Shown here piece after piece: positions 20,935 to 31,612 of a stretch of DNA of 64,000 nt; the stretch's first letter is position 1, and each line of letters starts with the position of its first letter. The notes under the pieces are model-generated. The model searched no databases, had not been told where the DNA came from, and saw only the letters and a list, made by a program, of their open reading frames with translations. A program made the position numbers and the translations under genes. The stretch is from Dryocosmus kuriphilus (lineage: Eukaryota > Arthropoda > Insecta > Hymenoptera > Cynipidae): NCBI GenBank assembly GCA_038277395.1, contig CM076193.1, positions 72,310,252 to 72,374,251 on the forward strand, read 5' to 3'.

Positions 20935-21489
20935 CCATAATGCCATCAAGATAATGAGGTCAGTGTTAGAGAGAGAGGGGTAAAACACGTTCAAACCTGC
21001 ATGATGACATTGTCGCCTGTGTTAGCGCGTGCCTGTCGAAATAAATGGAGATAAGTGATTCATACATATGGAACTCTCGCGCCTATAAACTTCTAGGATC
21101 CATGACATCAAGATAATGAGGTCAGTGATATAGAGAGGGGAAAGCACGTTCAAACCTGTGTGTGATGACGTCATCGGCCATTGAATTTATGTTCTTATAT
21201 TTTAGTATGCATGCCGATGGAGAGTGAGAGAGACTAAGAGGTAGAGAGAATTTTCAAAAAGTAAATTCCAATACATAACCTTAATAGTAATAAGGAATGC
21301 GGCGTTCACGCTAAGCTTGTAGCGGTGCTATATATGGTAAATATCTGCCCCAATATTCCTACTTTACCGATACAGTGTAATACCAACTGTCGATTATGGA
21401 AATTGGCGTCATCTATCGGTGATAAGAAGAAGTTTATTGTGGTGGAACCCTACCTTACCGACCGAGGGTAACATCGACCGTCGATAACT
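20935..21489 (-). repeat. Module Y, right copy, ending in partial module X
   Basis: It is the reverse complement of 15205-15765. At 21425-21489 it includes the last part of module X. It runs directly into the zinc-finger copy, which truncates that gene's acidic tail. Confidence 0.75.
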
Positions 21490-21942
21490 TAGCATTATTA
21501 CCACCATCATCAGCATCATTATTGATTGTCACAAATGTTGAGTTATCATGTTGATCAAATTCTTCTTTTTCATCTTCATGTTCTGATTCCATTTTTCGCT
21601 TCTCCACTTGTGACTTCAATTCAAGTTTAACCTTCTGAGGAATACCCACAAGTTTCTTTAATGGAGAAGAATGTAGTTCGATTTCTTCTTGAATATCTCG
21701 ATCCTCGTTAGGTTTCAAATTTTTCTGCTTTCGATGAATTGCGTTATTAGTCTTTCTATTCTGTTTGTTGCTGTTTTGAATTTTCTTATAGCTTCAGACA
21801 CCTTTGCAATTTTTCGAAAGCCTCGCTCATCATCACCATTATCATACACATGATTCTTTGTTGTGCAAGAGTATTTTGCATGTCTTTTTAAATTATCAAG
21901 CCTTGAATAAACTTTTGAACAATTTGGACATGTGGAAGTCAT
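21490..21942 (-). pseudogene. Zinc-finger protein, truncated inverted copy
   Basis: It starts with ATG at 21942 and repeats the 16541 gene: CPNCSKVYSRLDNLKRHAKY, then the basic middle region. It shifts frame near 21780 (a single-base difference) and stops matching at about residue 146, where module Y begins; the acidic run and C-terminus are missing. The middle piece is open at 21455-21718. Amino-acid differences from the left copy are few, so the duplication is moderately recent. It is not expected to make the full protein. Confidence 0.7.
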
Positions 21943-22089
21943 TTTGTCACTGCCGCAACATGAATGACTATTCGTTCACCAGTGCTGAGTTTATATCCTC
22001 AGGAGGAGGAGGAGGAGGGGCAAGGGTATGATGAGGAGGAAGGTTCTGAGGAGGAAGAGTAGGAGGAGGACATTGAATCCATGTTAAAC

Positions 22090-22215
22090 AAATTTTGAAC
22101 CGTCGCCAAACCAAATTTGAATAAACGTTAAGCCAACGTTAATTCAACGTTGGTTTAACGTTGGTTCAACGTTGGTTCAACGTTGGTTCAACATTGCACA
22201 GAGTTGATTCAAAAT
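22090..22215. repeat. AACGTTGGTTC tandem array, right
   Basis: An inverted counterpart of 16240-16350, with three perfect 12-base steps of ACGTTGGTTCA near 22155-22190. Confidence 0.85.
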
Positions 22216-22271
22216 TGCACAAAAAGTGATTACATATCTGATTTGTCAAGCCCAACCACTTTACATATACT

Positions 22272-22679
22272 TTATTGCCACGTTTCTTGATTACTTTTTT
22301 CCACAATGTGTACGTCTGCAAGCTTCACTTTGAAAAGTTCTTGTTCATAGAATGCGCCAGCGATAGTTTGCTCTTTATAATCCTTGTGCTTGTACGCCAC
22401 TGGATTGTTGGGTATGACTTGAGTCGCAGTGAATATCTCTCTTGTCAGGTTGGGAGTTGTATCCATTAATTTACCTTCATAATAATTTAGTCTAGAGTTT
22501 ATTACATAACGCCATATACATAGAAAGTTGTCGATAAGAAGGAGTTTGTTGTGGTGGAACCCTACCTTACCGACCAACGGTAGCACCGACTGTCGAAAAC
22601 TTAGCGCGGAAATGTACCACTGAGGGAGTAGTGGCGCAATGTGTCGGCGGCAGAGCGAAGCTTGTCGTGGGTCACCCAT
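22272..22679 (-). pseudogene. Maverick-type integrase C-terminal tail (right copy) fused to module X
   Basis: A 135-codon open frame. Its second half (from about residue 80) is the integrase tail: TREIFTATQVIPNNPVAYKH, EQTIAGAFYEQELFKVKLAD and VHIVEK. The first half is a translation of module X (22535-22679) and is probably not a natural part of the protein. The chromodomain-like end lies in another frame after the same run of A as in the left copy. Spacing to the zinc-finger gene is the same as on the left. Confidence 0.55.
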
Positions 22680-22721
22680 AATGCCATCAAGGTAGTGAGT
22701 TTAGTGTTAGAGAGGACTGTG

Positions 22722-23090
22722 TCCATGTTTGATAACATTCCGTTAGATTCAGCATTAGGTTGTATTGAAGAAAAATTAAATTTAAATAAATATTTAACAA
22801 AAATCTCTAAAAATGAAATCTTAATCGGAGTTAAAACAATTTTCAATAATTTAGTATCCTCATTCAACAAAAAATTTTATAAACAAATCTCTGGCTATCC
22901 AATGGGATCTCTATTATGTCCAATAGTCTCAAACTTAGTTCTGGAAGATATTGAGAAAAGAGCCTTATCTCAATTAACATTAAAACCCGTTTCCTTTAAA
23001 CGGTGTGTGGATGATGTATTCACAATTAGACCACATGATAAAATTAATGAAGTCTTAAACATATTTAATAGTATTGATGAATCCATATAA
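22722..23090 (+). pseudogene. Penelope 2 RT palm
   Basis: The frame is open from VSMFDNIPLDSALGCIEEKL (motif A) through NKKFYKQISGYPMGS (motif B) to FKRCVDDVFTIRPHDKINEV (motif C). The catalytic pair DD is present, but the preceding YV is CV. A stop ends it at 23090. In the live element this domain copies RNA into DNA at the nicked target. It joins the finger region across the 8 kb insertion. Part of the sequence between fingers and palm is missing at the junction, as it is in Penelope 1. Confidence 0.85.
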
Positions 23091-23935
23091 TTCGCATTTG
23101 AAATTGAGGAGAATAATAGTTTAAACTTTTCAGATCTAATAATGATAAAAAATGAAGATGTAAAATTACTTACAAGTTGGTTTAAAAACCCATCTCGTTC
23201 TGGTTCATCATCTATTTAATCAAAAGATCGTCGTGATCAAAGGTCTAATAGATAGATGCATTAAATTGGGTGATGTAAAATTTACACAAGAAAATTTAGA
23301 ACACTTAATAATCACTTTACAGCTGAATGAATATCCACTTCCACTAATGGAAAATATTATAAAAGGACGAGTTCACGAAATTTATCATTCTTCTAATATT
23401 GAAAGAAGAAGAAAGAGATATTCGGAAAACTTTTAAAAAATTTATTTAATGGCTACTTTGCCATATATACAAGGTCTGTCAGAAATATTAAAAAGATCTT
23501 TAAGGAAATTTGATATTAATGCTTATTTTAATAATAATCATACTTTAGATAAATTTCTTCCAAATGAAAAAGTTTCTGATAATAGAATAAAACTTATCCG
23601 GTGTTATTTATCTTATTAAATGTAAATGTTTCAATAAGGTTTATATTGTGGAGATGTCAGGAGATTAAAAACAATAATTTATGAACACAAAAGAGTTGTT
23701 GAAATTGGAAATTTAAATACAGGTCTATCACAATCCTTGTGGAATTTAAACTATCATTTCGATTTTAATAATGTAAAAATTTTAGCTAAGGAGAAAGACA
23801 CGTTTAAAAGAAGAATTCTAGAATTCATCTATATTAAAAAATATATTAAAATCTCAATAAACTTAACTTCTGAAATAAAAAATATAAACCAGTTTTATCA
23901 TTGCACTCTACACGAAAAAAATTTATGGTAGATAA
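23091..23935 (+). pseudogene. Penelope 2 RT thumb to GIY-YIG, decayed
   Basis: Frames at 23233-23436 and 23737-23931 cover the thumb/connector and the end of the nuclease domain. The nuclease start near 23605-23660 reads IYLIKCKCFNKVYIVEM, with the YIG glycine replaced and a stop soon after. Stops and shifts show it is dead. Penelope 1 keeps the intact form. Confidence 0.75.
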
Positions 23936-24410
23936 ATTCTATTACAATAATTAATACTCAAGGCTTTGTAGCGCTTTTCACCAGAGATTTATGACTCAAT
24001 CTAGTTAATTATTTGTTGAGTATAAACTTGTACCTCTACAAGCAGTATACTGTGTCTTGTCTATCTGTAAACACATCCTTGTCCAAGTGTGATAAACATA
24101 TTCTTGAAGTTTCTTTAAAGCTTCGAACTTCAAATTATTAAAAAGAATGTACAAAAATGTTATGACTATGAAACAAATTTTAACAAAAGAATAATGAAGG
24201 ATCTGGACAATGAAAAAAATCTTGGAATGTTTAAGCTATAATATTGACATTTATTGACTACTTATTGGAAATTTTGTGTAATAATATCGATCGAAGTTTA
24301 AGGTAATATTTTTATATGCTATTTTTATCTCAAAAATTTTTAACAACAAATTTTGTGAATATTAGACTTATTACTCAATTGTATTATTATTTTAGAAATT
24401 TTAAAAAAGA
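23936..24410. other. Penelope 2 3' untranslated region
   Basis: It corresponds in reverse to 9100-9590 of Penelope 1 (for example CAAACAGTATGC..GTCTTGTC and the TTGGAATTTTT-like stretch), so it belongs to the element. No gene. Confidence 0.6.
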
Positions 24411-24584
24411 CCATCAGTTGAGGTCGAACCGACGAATATAATAAAATTAATTTTTACACTCTGTCAATGTCTTCTTACATCAATGTTTTATGATCGTAAG
24501 ACCAAATAAATACAATTTACTCAAATTATAAATAAACGGTCGAAGAAAGGTTGATATCACAACAAGTGAAGTTGTATAAATGGT
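24411..24584 (+). repeat. Penelope pseudo-LTR, right
   Basis: Same sequence as the middle pseudo-LTR, including the outer 60 bases (GGTCGAAGAAAG..AACAAGTGAAGTTGTATA) missing at the left end. It ends where the second copy of the target duplication GAAGAAGCAA begins. Confidence 0.8.
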
Positions 24585-25945
24585 GAAGAAGCAAGTCTGA
24601 CTCGTCTGATGGAAGTTCACTTCCCAGGCTTCCAGCGACAACAAACAGATCAGGAAGAGAATTGCATGGGCTTGAGGAGGGAGAAGGCTGACTGGCAATT
24701 CGCAGCAAAGATCTTGTACAGTAGGAAGGTAGAATAGGCCATTAAGTCGTTCTGCCCCTATAACTTAGCAGGGGCGGATGGGGTATATCCAGTGCTATTA
24801 CCAAAGGGCATGGACTGCAACACTACCTCGTTGGAAAAACTGTTCAGGGACAGTATTGTTCTTAAACGCGTGCTGTCAGCATGGAAGAACGGCAGAGTGG
24901 TCTTTTTGCCCAAACCAGGAAAAGAGGGATACACTGCTGTAAAAGATTTTAGGCCGATCAGTTTAAAGTCCTTCATGGATGAGGTGCTTTTAACCTCCTG
25001 GCTGCACAAAGGGCAGCGCGCCTTCCAGGCGGGCTGCTCGGTAGAAACTGCGCTCCATGCTGCTGTAACAAAAGTGGAGCAGCAGCTTGAACAAGCAAGA
25101 TACACGGTAGGTACGTTCTTGGACGTAGAGGGTGCCTTCAGCAATATCCCTCCAGAAGTCATCTGTCGGGAGGCTTTAACGTGTGTTGTGCCGGGTCAGC
25201 TAGTTGACTAGATAAAAGCATGCTACACAGGAGACATCTCGGAATCAGGTGGGGCAAAGGTCAGGTTAGGGGAGTGGCGCCACGGGGATACCCACAGGGG
25301 GGGGGGGATGTTGTCACCTCTTTTGTGATTTATCATGGTCGACGTTCTCCTACGCTGGTTGAATGAAAAAGGCTACTATACCCAGGATTACACTGATAAA
25401 TTTGTAATCCTAATCAGGGGGACTCATCCGGACATATTGACGGGGCTCACAAGGTCAGCGCTGCACATCGCAGAGCTCTGCTACGATAGCTCAGGGCTCT
25501 CAGTCCACCCGAAGGAGACTAGTTTGGTAATTTTTACGAGGAAATACAAAGTTCCAAAGGTTGAGGCTCCTGCATTCCGTATGAAGAGACTGATGAACTC
25601 AGATTCGGTTAAATATCTAGGAGTTATCCTGGATAGCATACTGAACTGGGCGAAGAATCTGAAGGCGCAATGCAGAACGTTCATCACGACCTTTTGAATG
25701 GTGGAGAAGAGTCTTTGGACTCACATGGGGTTTTTAGGGCCAAAAATGATGGCAGGGCTCTACTTCGTGGTCCTTAAAACAAGACTTCTATACGCAGAAG
25801 TGGTCTGCTGGCCACGAGCTAAACTCAAAACGATGCAGCAGAGACTTTAAATATTGCAGCAGAGACTTTAAATATTGCAAACGCTAGCGTTCAGAGGGGT
25901 GACGAGGGCAATGAGGACTACGCCTACAATGGCGTTAGCCTACTT
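24585..25945 (+). pseudogene. LINE copy A: reverse transcriptase
   Basis: It reads ARYTVGTFLDVEGAFSNIPP (motif A) at about 25100-25155 and a G-run in place of the PQGG motif near 25295, then the GYYTQDYTDKFVILI segment where YADD should be. The two catalytic acids are thus altered (D to K at the second). Then follow LSVHPKETSLVIF and VKYLGVILDS. Pieces are open at 24792-25211 and 25335-25697. Stops at 25209 and 25695 and a G-homopolymer break the frame. It is clearly a dead copy of the RT in LINE copy B, which it matches at about 85 percent by eye. Confidence 0.85.
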
Positions 25946-25948
25946 GCG

Positions 25949-26605
25949 ATGCGAAGAACCAATAAAAGTGGCAATAACTGCCGAGGCGGCTCGAGCGTTG
26001 GGCCGCCTATTAAACGCAAAAAGATGGATCTGGGGACTAAAAACAGAAGACTCCCAGAGGACATCAGCACAATACCATTTCTAGGAATGAGACAAAATAA
26101 AATAACGAAACGCTTCAATTTCACCAAAGCTTTCCGTGTCATTATCCTAAGTAGGGAGGTGTGGCAAGCGGAGCGTAACACACTTCTCCAAGGGGAAATC
26201 TGGTATACAGATGGCTCCATGAAGGAACGGGGTACAGAAGCAGGAATTTTTGACAGCGCTAGAAGGAAGGGGATGGAAATCCCACTTGGACAGCATGCCA
26301 CCGTTTTTCAGGCAGAGGTCTTAGCTGTACTTCGCTGCGCTGAAACACTTATAAAGGAGAACGCGGCTGGCTGGTGGATCACAATCTGCTCGGACAGCCA
26401 AGCGACGTCAGCTGCATTTGGCAGGCCGCATATAACATCCGAACTGGTTTGTGAATGCAAAAGAGCATTGAACCAACTGACAGAGAAAAATAACGTGACC
26501 CTCGTGTGGTTCCCTGATCACAAAGGGATCAAGGGGAATGAGAAGGCGGACCAGTTGGCAAAGAATGGTGTAACGAAAAGATACATAGCCCGGAACCGGT
26601 ACTAG
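25949..26605 (+). pseudogene. LINE copy A: RNase H domain
   Basis: 218 codons are open. Residues 75-100 read GEIWYTDGSMKERGTEAGIF (the first catalytic Asp of RNase H), then ATVFQAEVLAVLRCAETLIK (Glu), ITICSDSQATSAAF (Asp) and DHKGIKGNEKADQLAK (the last acid). This RNase H follows RT in the I/LOA/R1-like groups of non-LTR elements and removes RNA from the hybrid. All four acids are visible, so this domain is better kept than the RT before it. The start of the frame is a read-through of the RT thumb and not a true N-terminus. Confidence 0.85.
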
Positions 26606-26790
26606 GACTAGCGCCCTGTTGCATGGTGTTTGCCATCAGAAACTTGGTCCGGAAAAGGTACCGGCAGTACTGGGAACACACCAAGGAAAGTCGGCATGCT
26701 AAGGCCGTTCTGGGCTACGAGTGCAGAATGGACTAGGCCATGAAGATCCTGAAGTTACCCAAGAAGAATACGAGATATCCTGAGTCTGAC
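26606..26790 (+). pseudogene. LINE copy A: end of preserved ORF2
   Basis: It matches copy B 56000-56160 (KRYRQYWEHTKE, then CRMD and ILKLPKKN in broken frames) and ends before the Cys-rich C-terminus and the 3' tail. Confidence 0.7.
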
Positions 26791-27534
26791 CTAAGAGGCA
26801 GACATCACTAAAAGTCTCGTTTTGATATACTGCCGTGCCGTCGATTCTCTTTGCTCAACTCAGCTAGAATTCATTTTTTGTAGTAAGTTTCTGAATCTGT
26901 GCAAAAGAAATAATTGTTCATACGAAAATTTCATTTAAACATTTGAATTCAATATAACGAAAAATTGGTTACAAAGCATAGCTTTGTTAACTATTATCAA
27001 AATTAGATCTAGAAAGCAAGTTTCTATCAAGGTTTCATTAAGTTATAATCCGAAATCAAGTATTAATCTTCAACGCAACTAAACTGGTTACCAGGAGATT
27101 CAAATTTTGGTAAACTCATTGCACCTTCTAGTAGAACGTGACTCTCGCTCTATCTAGCAAAACGACGTTTTACTTTTAGTTGGCAGGTGGCTCACACAGC
27201 GTTATAAATGCATATAACATACAAAAGGCTTTATGTCTCAATATTTTGAGAATCCTGTAGCTAAACAACGTTAAAAAAAATAGTTTCGATTTACACTAAT
27301 TACCTCAAAAGTGAATTTGGTGATATCCTGTACGATCCAACTTCGAACAGAAATTTAATACAGTAAAATAAACTTTCACGTTTTTTGACATACATAATTA
27401 TATGATTCGCATTTGTTAAAAAACCAAGGTATCTAAAATCGGTATTACTCAGATCCCAATTTTAGATAAAACAATTGAGTTTAATAAAACACCTAAAACA
27501 GCGTTTTACACCACGTAAATAATATTCGTGGTAC
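26791..27534. other. Unassigned; possible 5' LTR/leader of env-bearing Gypsy
   Basis: AT-rich, no coding frame. It lies just upstream of a Gypsy gag fragment, so a decayed LTR or leader is likely, but I found no matching copy downstream of env to prove it. Confidence 0.35.
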
Positions 27535-28145
27535 GTGCATGAAATTACGACCATTCGAATGCATTCAGATAAAAACGTTAGTGAATTCTTTGATCGTATA
27601 ATTCTATTAAGATCAGGGGCTTCAGCCACTCTAGAAGACAAGTATCAAAAGATAGAACAAATTTTAGCCCCATTAGTTCACTGTGCTCTCGAAGTATTCA
27701 AACGGGAGTTACCAGATAGCATATCAGGTCTAGTGGAGGCACGGAATCCAAAATATTTCGATGCAACGCCAAAAGTTGTTCTTGAATATGAAGCCAGACA
27801 ACAAATGAACCCTCAATCCCCGATAAGTACTTATCGCGAATGAAGATATCCTCAAGCGAATTATCCAGAATCGTGGGATCATAATCCTCGTGTCCGAATT
27901 TTTACCATTCCAAACTCATAGAAAGCTTTTGATGCAAAACACGATCAAAATAAATCAATAAAACGTCATTACTCATCTGAATTTTCTCACTCTCCACATA
28001 GTTATATTCCTCCATACCAGCGTCCTTATATGCCGTAAAACTCTTATCCTTAGTATCAAACTGCTCCTATGCAGAATTCTGGATATTCCAATCATAATTA
28101 CTCTCCTGAAGGTGGTACTCCACCCCGCTCTTAATCTCCTATTAC
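27535..28145 (+). pseudogene. Gypsy/errantivirus-like gag fragment
   Basis: Residues 1-100 resemble the capsid part of Gag in 17.6/297-like Gypsy elements: HEITTIRMHSDKNVSEFFDR, then RELPDSISGLVEARNP and ALEYEAR-like sequence. A stop at 27841 is followed by a proline-, tyrosine- and asparagine-rich tail (readable as PPYQRPY, then QNSGYSNHNYSPEGG), as in Gag of this group. The opening codon is GTG, so the start is not genuine; the N-terminal part of Gag is absent or unreadable. Gag packages the element RNA. The protease follows in the same direction. Confidence 0.6.
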
Positions 28146-28317
28146 AGTAAGCAAAAATAATTTTAAACTAAAGCTCTGGTCGTCGATCCGACGCAACGGT
28201 GCGCATGAAGAAGCATGAGCGTCAAACGAGTGTCCGAATTCTAAAGGAAAAAGAAAAACCTTCCGCATCAAATTTATTCGAGAAGCCCCAGCTATAGAAT
28301 TTTAATCTTCAGATCTC

Positions 28318-28629
28318 GTGAAATCAAAAACATCATTTGTAGTGGACACTGGAGCCGACTTTAGTGTAATAAAACTAGATTCTTTAAACGAAGATATATT
28401 AGTATCGGAGGATGAGTCCGTCAAGGTTTTGGAATTAAAGCAAAATAAAATTTCCACTTTAGGCACAGTGAATCTGAACTTACGAGATTCTGTTGTAACT
28501 TTTCATGTCGTAACGACAGATTCTCCTATGGGTACAGATGGAATTCTAGGACGAGAATATCTCCACCAAGAAAGAGTTAAAATTTCATTTCGTCATAATC
28601 ATATAATCACTCATTCAAACCCACAATAA
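28318..28629 (+). pseudogene. Retroelement aspartic protease
   Basis: An open frame of 103 codons with the active-site motif FVVDTGADFSVI (residues 7-18) and a GTDGILGREYL flap/C-terminal motif (residues 76-86), the ILG(R) signature of Ty3/Gypsy proteases. The enzyme cuts Gag-Pol. There is no ATG at the start because it belongs to a longer polyprotein. It lies 170 bp after the gag remnant, as expected. The RT that should follow is not readable. Confidence 0.75.
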
Positions 28630-30530
28630 AACTATTCCTTTTGTGTATAAAGAATCGCTGAGTTTCTCGCGAAAATATAGTAAACTACTCTTATAAAGGA
28701 ATATGAGCATTACCTAAACTGGAAGACGAAAAACTTTAACTTCTGCTCCTAAACCAAACGTGAAGGAAAGTCCATCAGACTATAAGGTTTCTTTAGTGTT
28801 TTAAACTTCATAACAAAAATCTACAAAAATTTTTAAAAACCAAGACGTTCCAAAAAATCCTATACAGTTAAAGGACGATTCCAGGTGTCTGGCCATCGAA
28901 CCTAAAGTAGAAGTAACCACGACTAACGACACACAAATACCTATCACTAGCAAATCACTTATATCAAAAGTACAATTGGCTTTATGTCCCAACATAAATA
29001 TACATCCGAATATAACTAGTCGAAACGAAAACTTAACAGATTTAAATGGAAATCGAACGTTTCTTTACCGAGGACTATAAGTTCATTACCACTGTAGGAT
29101 GAGTGTTTTTAGGTAAAGGGGAACTGACCTTCAGAACTTCGATGAAAACCATCTTAACATAGATCAGGTATCATTAAGACCTCGTGACCGTAATAAAATC
29201 TACACGGGAATCGTTAAACATGAATATTTCGATAAATGTAGAGGAGAAAATTTGAGGATTGGAATACACAATCCATACGTGACTATGAAAAGAGACAATA
29301 CTGAGTCTTTCAGAATTTCAAGTCACGTTGATTTAATCGAAACAATGTCGTGTTGCCAGCAGATTTACTCAGAATCAAAACATTTCCAGAGAAACACAAA
29401 CATCAATAAAATACTATAATATGCTAAGTATTTACCTGTATTCCTTTTATACAGGTGGAGAAGCCAATATCAACACTCGCAAAGGAAAGGGACGGATTCG
29501 AACGACACAAGAGAATCATTTTAAGAATTAACCACGAAAAATTGTCACATTTCACATCTTAATTAATTTATGCAGGATCAAAAGTTATACCTGATTTATA
29601 CACATCAGCCTTTAATTCCTACACAATATTTAAAGCAAAAACATTTTTTTATTGGGGACAGTTAGATTATTATAATGGTGTCAAAGTTAATAAAGGATAC
29701 CACAAATTCTAAATAGAATTCAATAAATCTACATTTGAAAATAATGTTTTATTGCTATAAGCCGATGATATCTGATGCTAGGTTACTCAATTAAACAAAA
29801 GTCAAAATACAATGAAAATAATGAATTTTCAAATTTTCGAATAAATTAATTGACTGTCTCAGATTTGAAAGGGTTCATAAGTAATTTCATATTCTTCAAG
29901 AATTGGAAGAGGTTGATCTCTTTAACGAAAAACATAATGTAAACAAGGACGTAAATGACACTTATGCAATTGGTTTGGAAAACGAATCGAAAATTTTAAT
30001 TTAACTTTATAAGTGGGAAATTAATGTGAATATTGCTATTTAAGGGGACATGCAATGAGCGAATGCAGCAAACAAATAAAAACTAACAAACATCTGAACA
30101 AGGAAAGAGAAAATTCGGAGGAAGAATTTTGGGCCTCCATGAACCACCACGAAAACAGCATGCAGTATATTTAACTCTATAATTTCTCCACTTAAAATAG
30201 AATTAATCTACAACTTCCATATCTTATTTAGGATTAATAAAATAATTTTTAAAAAAATATGTACTCTCATAGTCCTTTATATAAAAAAAATATGTAAAAG
30301 AAAGACGAAAATAGAAAGGAAATGATTTGGAGTTTGCCTGGAGTTTTCCTCTTTCTGCGAAAATTAATTAAATAATCGCGAATAAATATCATTAAAAAAG
30401 TTTTTAATGTGCAGATGAAGCTGCTGAAATCAACCTCAAAGCTATCATGTTGAAGTGGATTTCAGTTTACTTTGGTGCTAATCATCCAGTTGAAAGATGT
30501 GAAACGTGACCTCAACCACAACTATGTAAC
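28630..30530. other. Decayed pol region, no readable RT
   Basis: 28800-29400 keeps a loosely protein-like frame (readable as VPKNPIQLKDD, ITSKSLISKVQL and VSLRPRDRNKIYTGIV) that may be the linker between protease and RT. From 29400 to 30500 I find no RT, RNase H or integrase motifs. Either these were deleted or the region has decayed past recognition by eye. Confidence 0.45.
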
Positions 30531-31612
30531 TTGCATGCAAAGAGCAACAAAAGGAGACTGGACACGATCGAGAAATTTTCTAGCATAGTAGCAGGTGCCC
30601 GAAAAAGAGAGGTGCATCGAGCATTGATATCAAATAATCAACTTCGTGAAATTGCAGCAGAAATATATGATAAAGCAGAACAATATGAATTCCCAATACC
30701 TAGTACTCATATCACCGGTGAATCTTTGCATTTGATAGGAAAAGGTGACGTTAGCTATCACAATGAAAAATTGATTGTATGTATCGACGTCTCTCTCTTA
30801 GAAAGAACCACCTATCAACTGTATAAAATACATCCGTACCTAGTATACCAAAAATTGATCTAAAGTCTATCTGAAGCCGCTTACATACTACCGAAAGTAC
30901 CATGTATTGCCCTATCAGCCGATGACCATAAATTCTTCTTGACAAAAAAGAATATCATGATTCCTGCACCAAAACAGGAGATCACGACCTATGTGAGACA
31001 ACGCAACCCATATATCTAACTTCAAGCAGCTCCTCTTGTGAAATCATAATGTTGATGAAAACAAATGTAGAAGCTTTCCAGAGATGCTGTGTATGAATTG
31101 CTTTACGAGAAGAAACATTCTGGACATAAATTACATTCATCCAAACCTGGCTTTATTCAGAAAGTAGACCAGAAATTCACAGAGTTAAAATTCCTTAAAA
31201 GAAAACTGAAAGAGACTATATTTATATTTCTGGGATAATTCATATGAGAAGTGGATGAACTGCAAGAAAAAGAGATGCCATGCTTGTAGGAATAATCATT
31301 AATAAGCGCAAAAGTGAACACGTATATAATACTAACATCTCTCTGAACCCAATCTACATTTCTTCTGTAGTATTCGATTTTCAAAAATTCATACAAATGC
31401 AAGGATATAAAATGCAGAAATAGAAAACGAATAACTGGAAAGGATTTAACAATGGAGATTCACTACACGAAATTGAGAACCAACTTCTAAAATGAGAACA
31501 ACTGCAGCATTGTCGAAGAAAAAAAACCCACGTAATTATCGGCACTTCATTTGGCATAGCAGTACTAATAACGTTAACAATGATATACTCTTTAAAAAAA
31601 AAACAATAATAG
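30531..31612 (+). pseudogene. Errantivirus-like envelope (env) remnant
   Basis: A first frame (30531-30863, 110 codons) has the charged helical region and a Y-x-L-Y-K-I-H segment typical of insect Gypsy envelope fusion proteins, followed past a stop by a short stretch with similar spacing (30864-31016). Near 31541-31610 a separate frame encodes a likely single membrane helix followed by a lysine-rich tail, which fits the end of an envelope protein. In the family this protein fuses membranes at cell entry. Stops and frameshifts separate the parts, the start is TTG and most of the ectodomain is unreadable, so the copy is inactive. The assignment is by pattern and is moderate. Confidence 0.45.

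Larger units (their letters stand above)
14660..22721. mobile_element. Maverick/Polinton-related composite with inverted modules
   Basis: The block separates RT fingers from RT palm in Penelope 2. It carries two inverted copies of a module holding an integrase C-terminal tail, an AACGTTGGTTC array and a C2HC/C2H2 zinc-finger gene (left 15771-17176, right 22721-21490). A second module (15285-15765 left, 20935-21425 right) is also inverted. The module order is not that of a simple palindrome (see findings). The integrase tail is of the kind seen in Maverick/Polinton elements. Those elements have long terminal inverted repeats and 6-bp duplications; I could not prove either here. Ends are placed by where Penelope sequence stops. 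Confidence 0.5.
8906..24584. mobile_element. Penelope-like composite: two elements head to head
   Basis: Two Penelope-like elements diverge from a shared middle pseudo-LTR. Element 1 runs leftward (13276 to 8906, minus) and element 2 runs rightward (13509 to 24584, plus). The same pseudo-LTR sequence is found at the left end (minus), the middle (plus) and the right end (plus). The whole 15.7 kb is bounded by an exact 10-bp target duplication, so it appears to have entered LINE copy A as one unit, or grown there after the first insertion. Penelope elements are known to form such inverted partial dimers. Each copy has since been split by another insertion (10724-12110 and about 14660-22721). 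Confidence 0.8.
6601..26790 (+). mobile_element. LINE copy A (RNase H-bearing non-LTR), split
   Basis: It follows LINE copy B (51425-56590) nearly base for base in three separated blocks: 6601-7990 (5' UTR, ORF1 and endonuclease remnants), 8751-8905 (start of RT) and 24585-26790 (RT to past RNase H). The gaps are a GGGAAT-type repeat (7991-8750) and a 15.7 kb Penelope composite (8906-24584). The latter is flanked by the exact 10-bp duplication GAAGAAGCAA at 8896-8905 and 24585-24594. The last part of ORF2 and the 3' tail seen in copy B are missing. The element is inactive: frames are broken and the RT catalytic YADD reads YTDK. Confidence 0.85.

Noticed and set aside
24758..25162. 134-codon minus-strand frame over the LINE RT
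   Set aside because: The plus strand carries the recognised RT motifs; this is its shadow.
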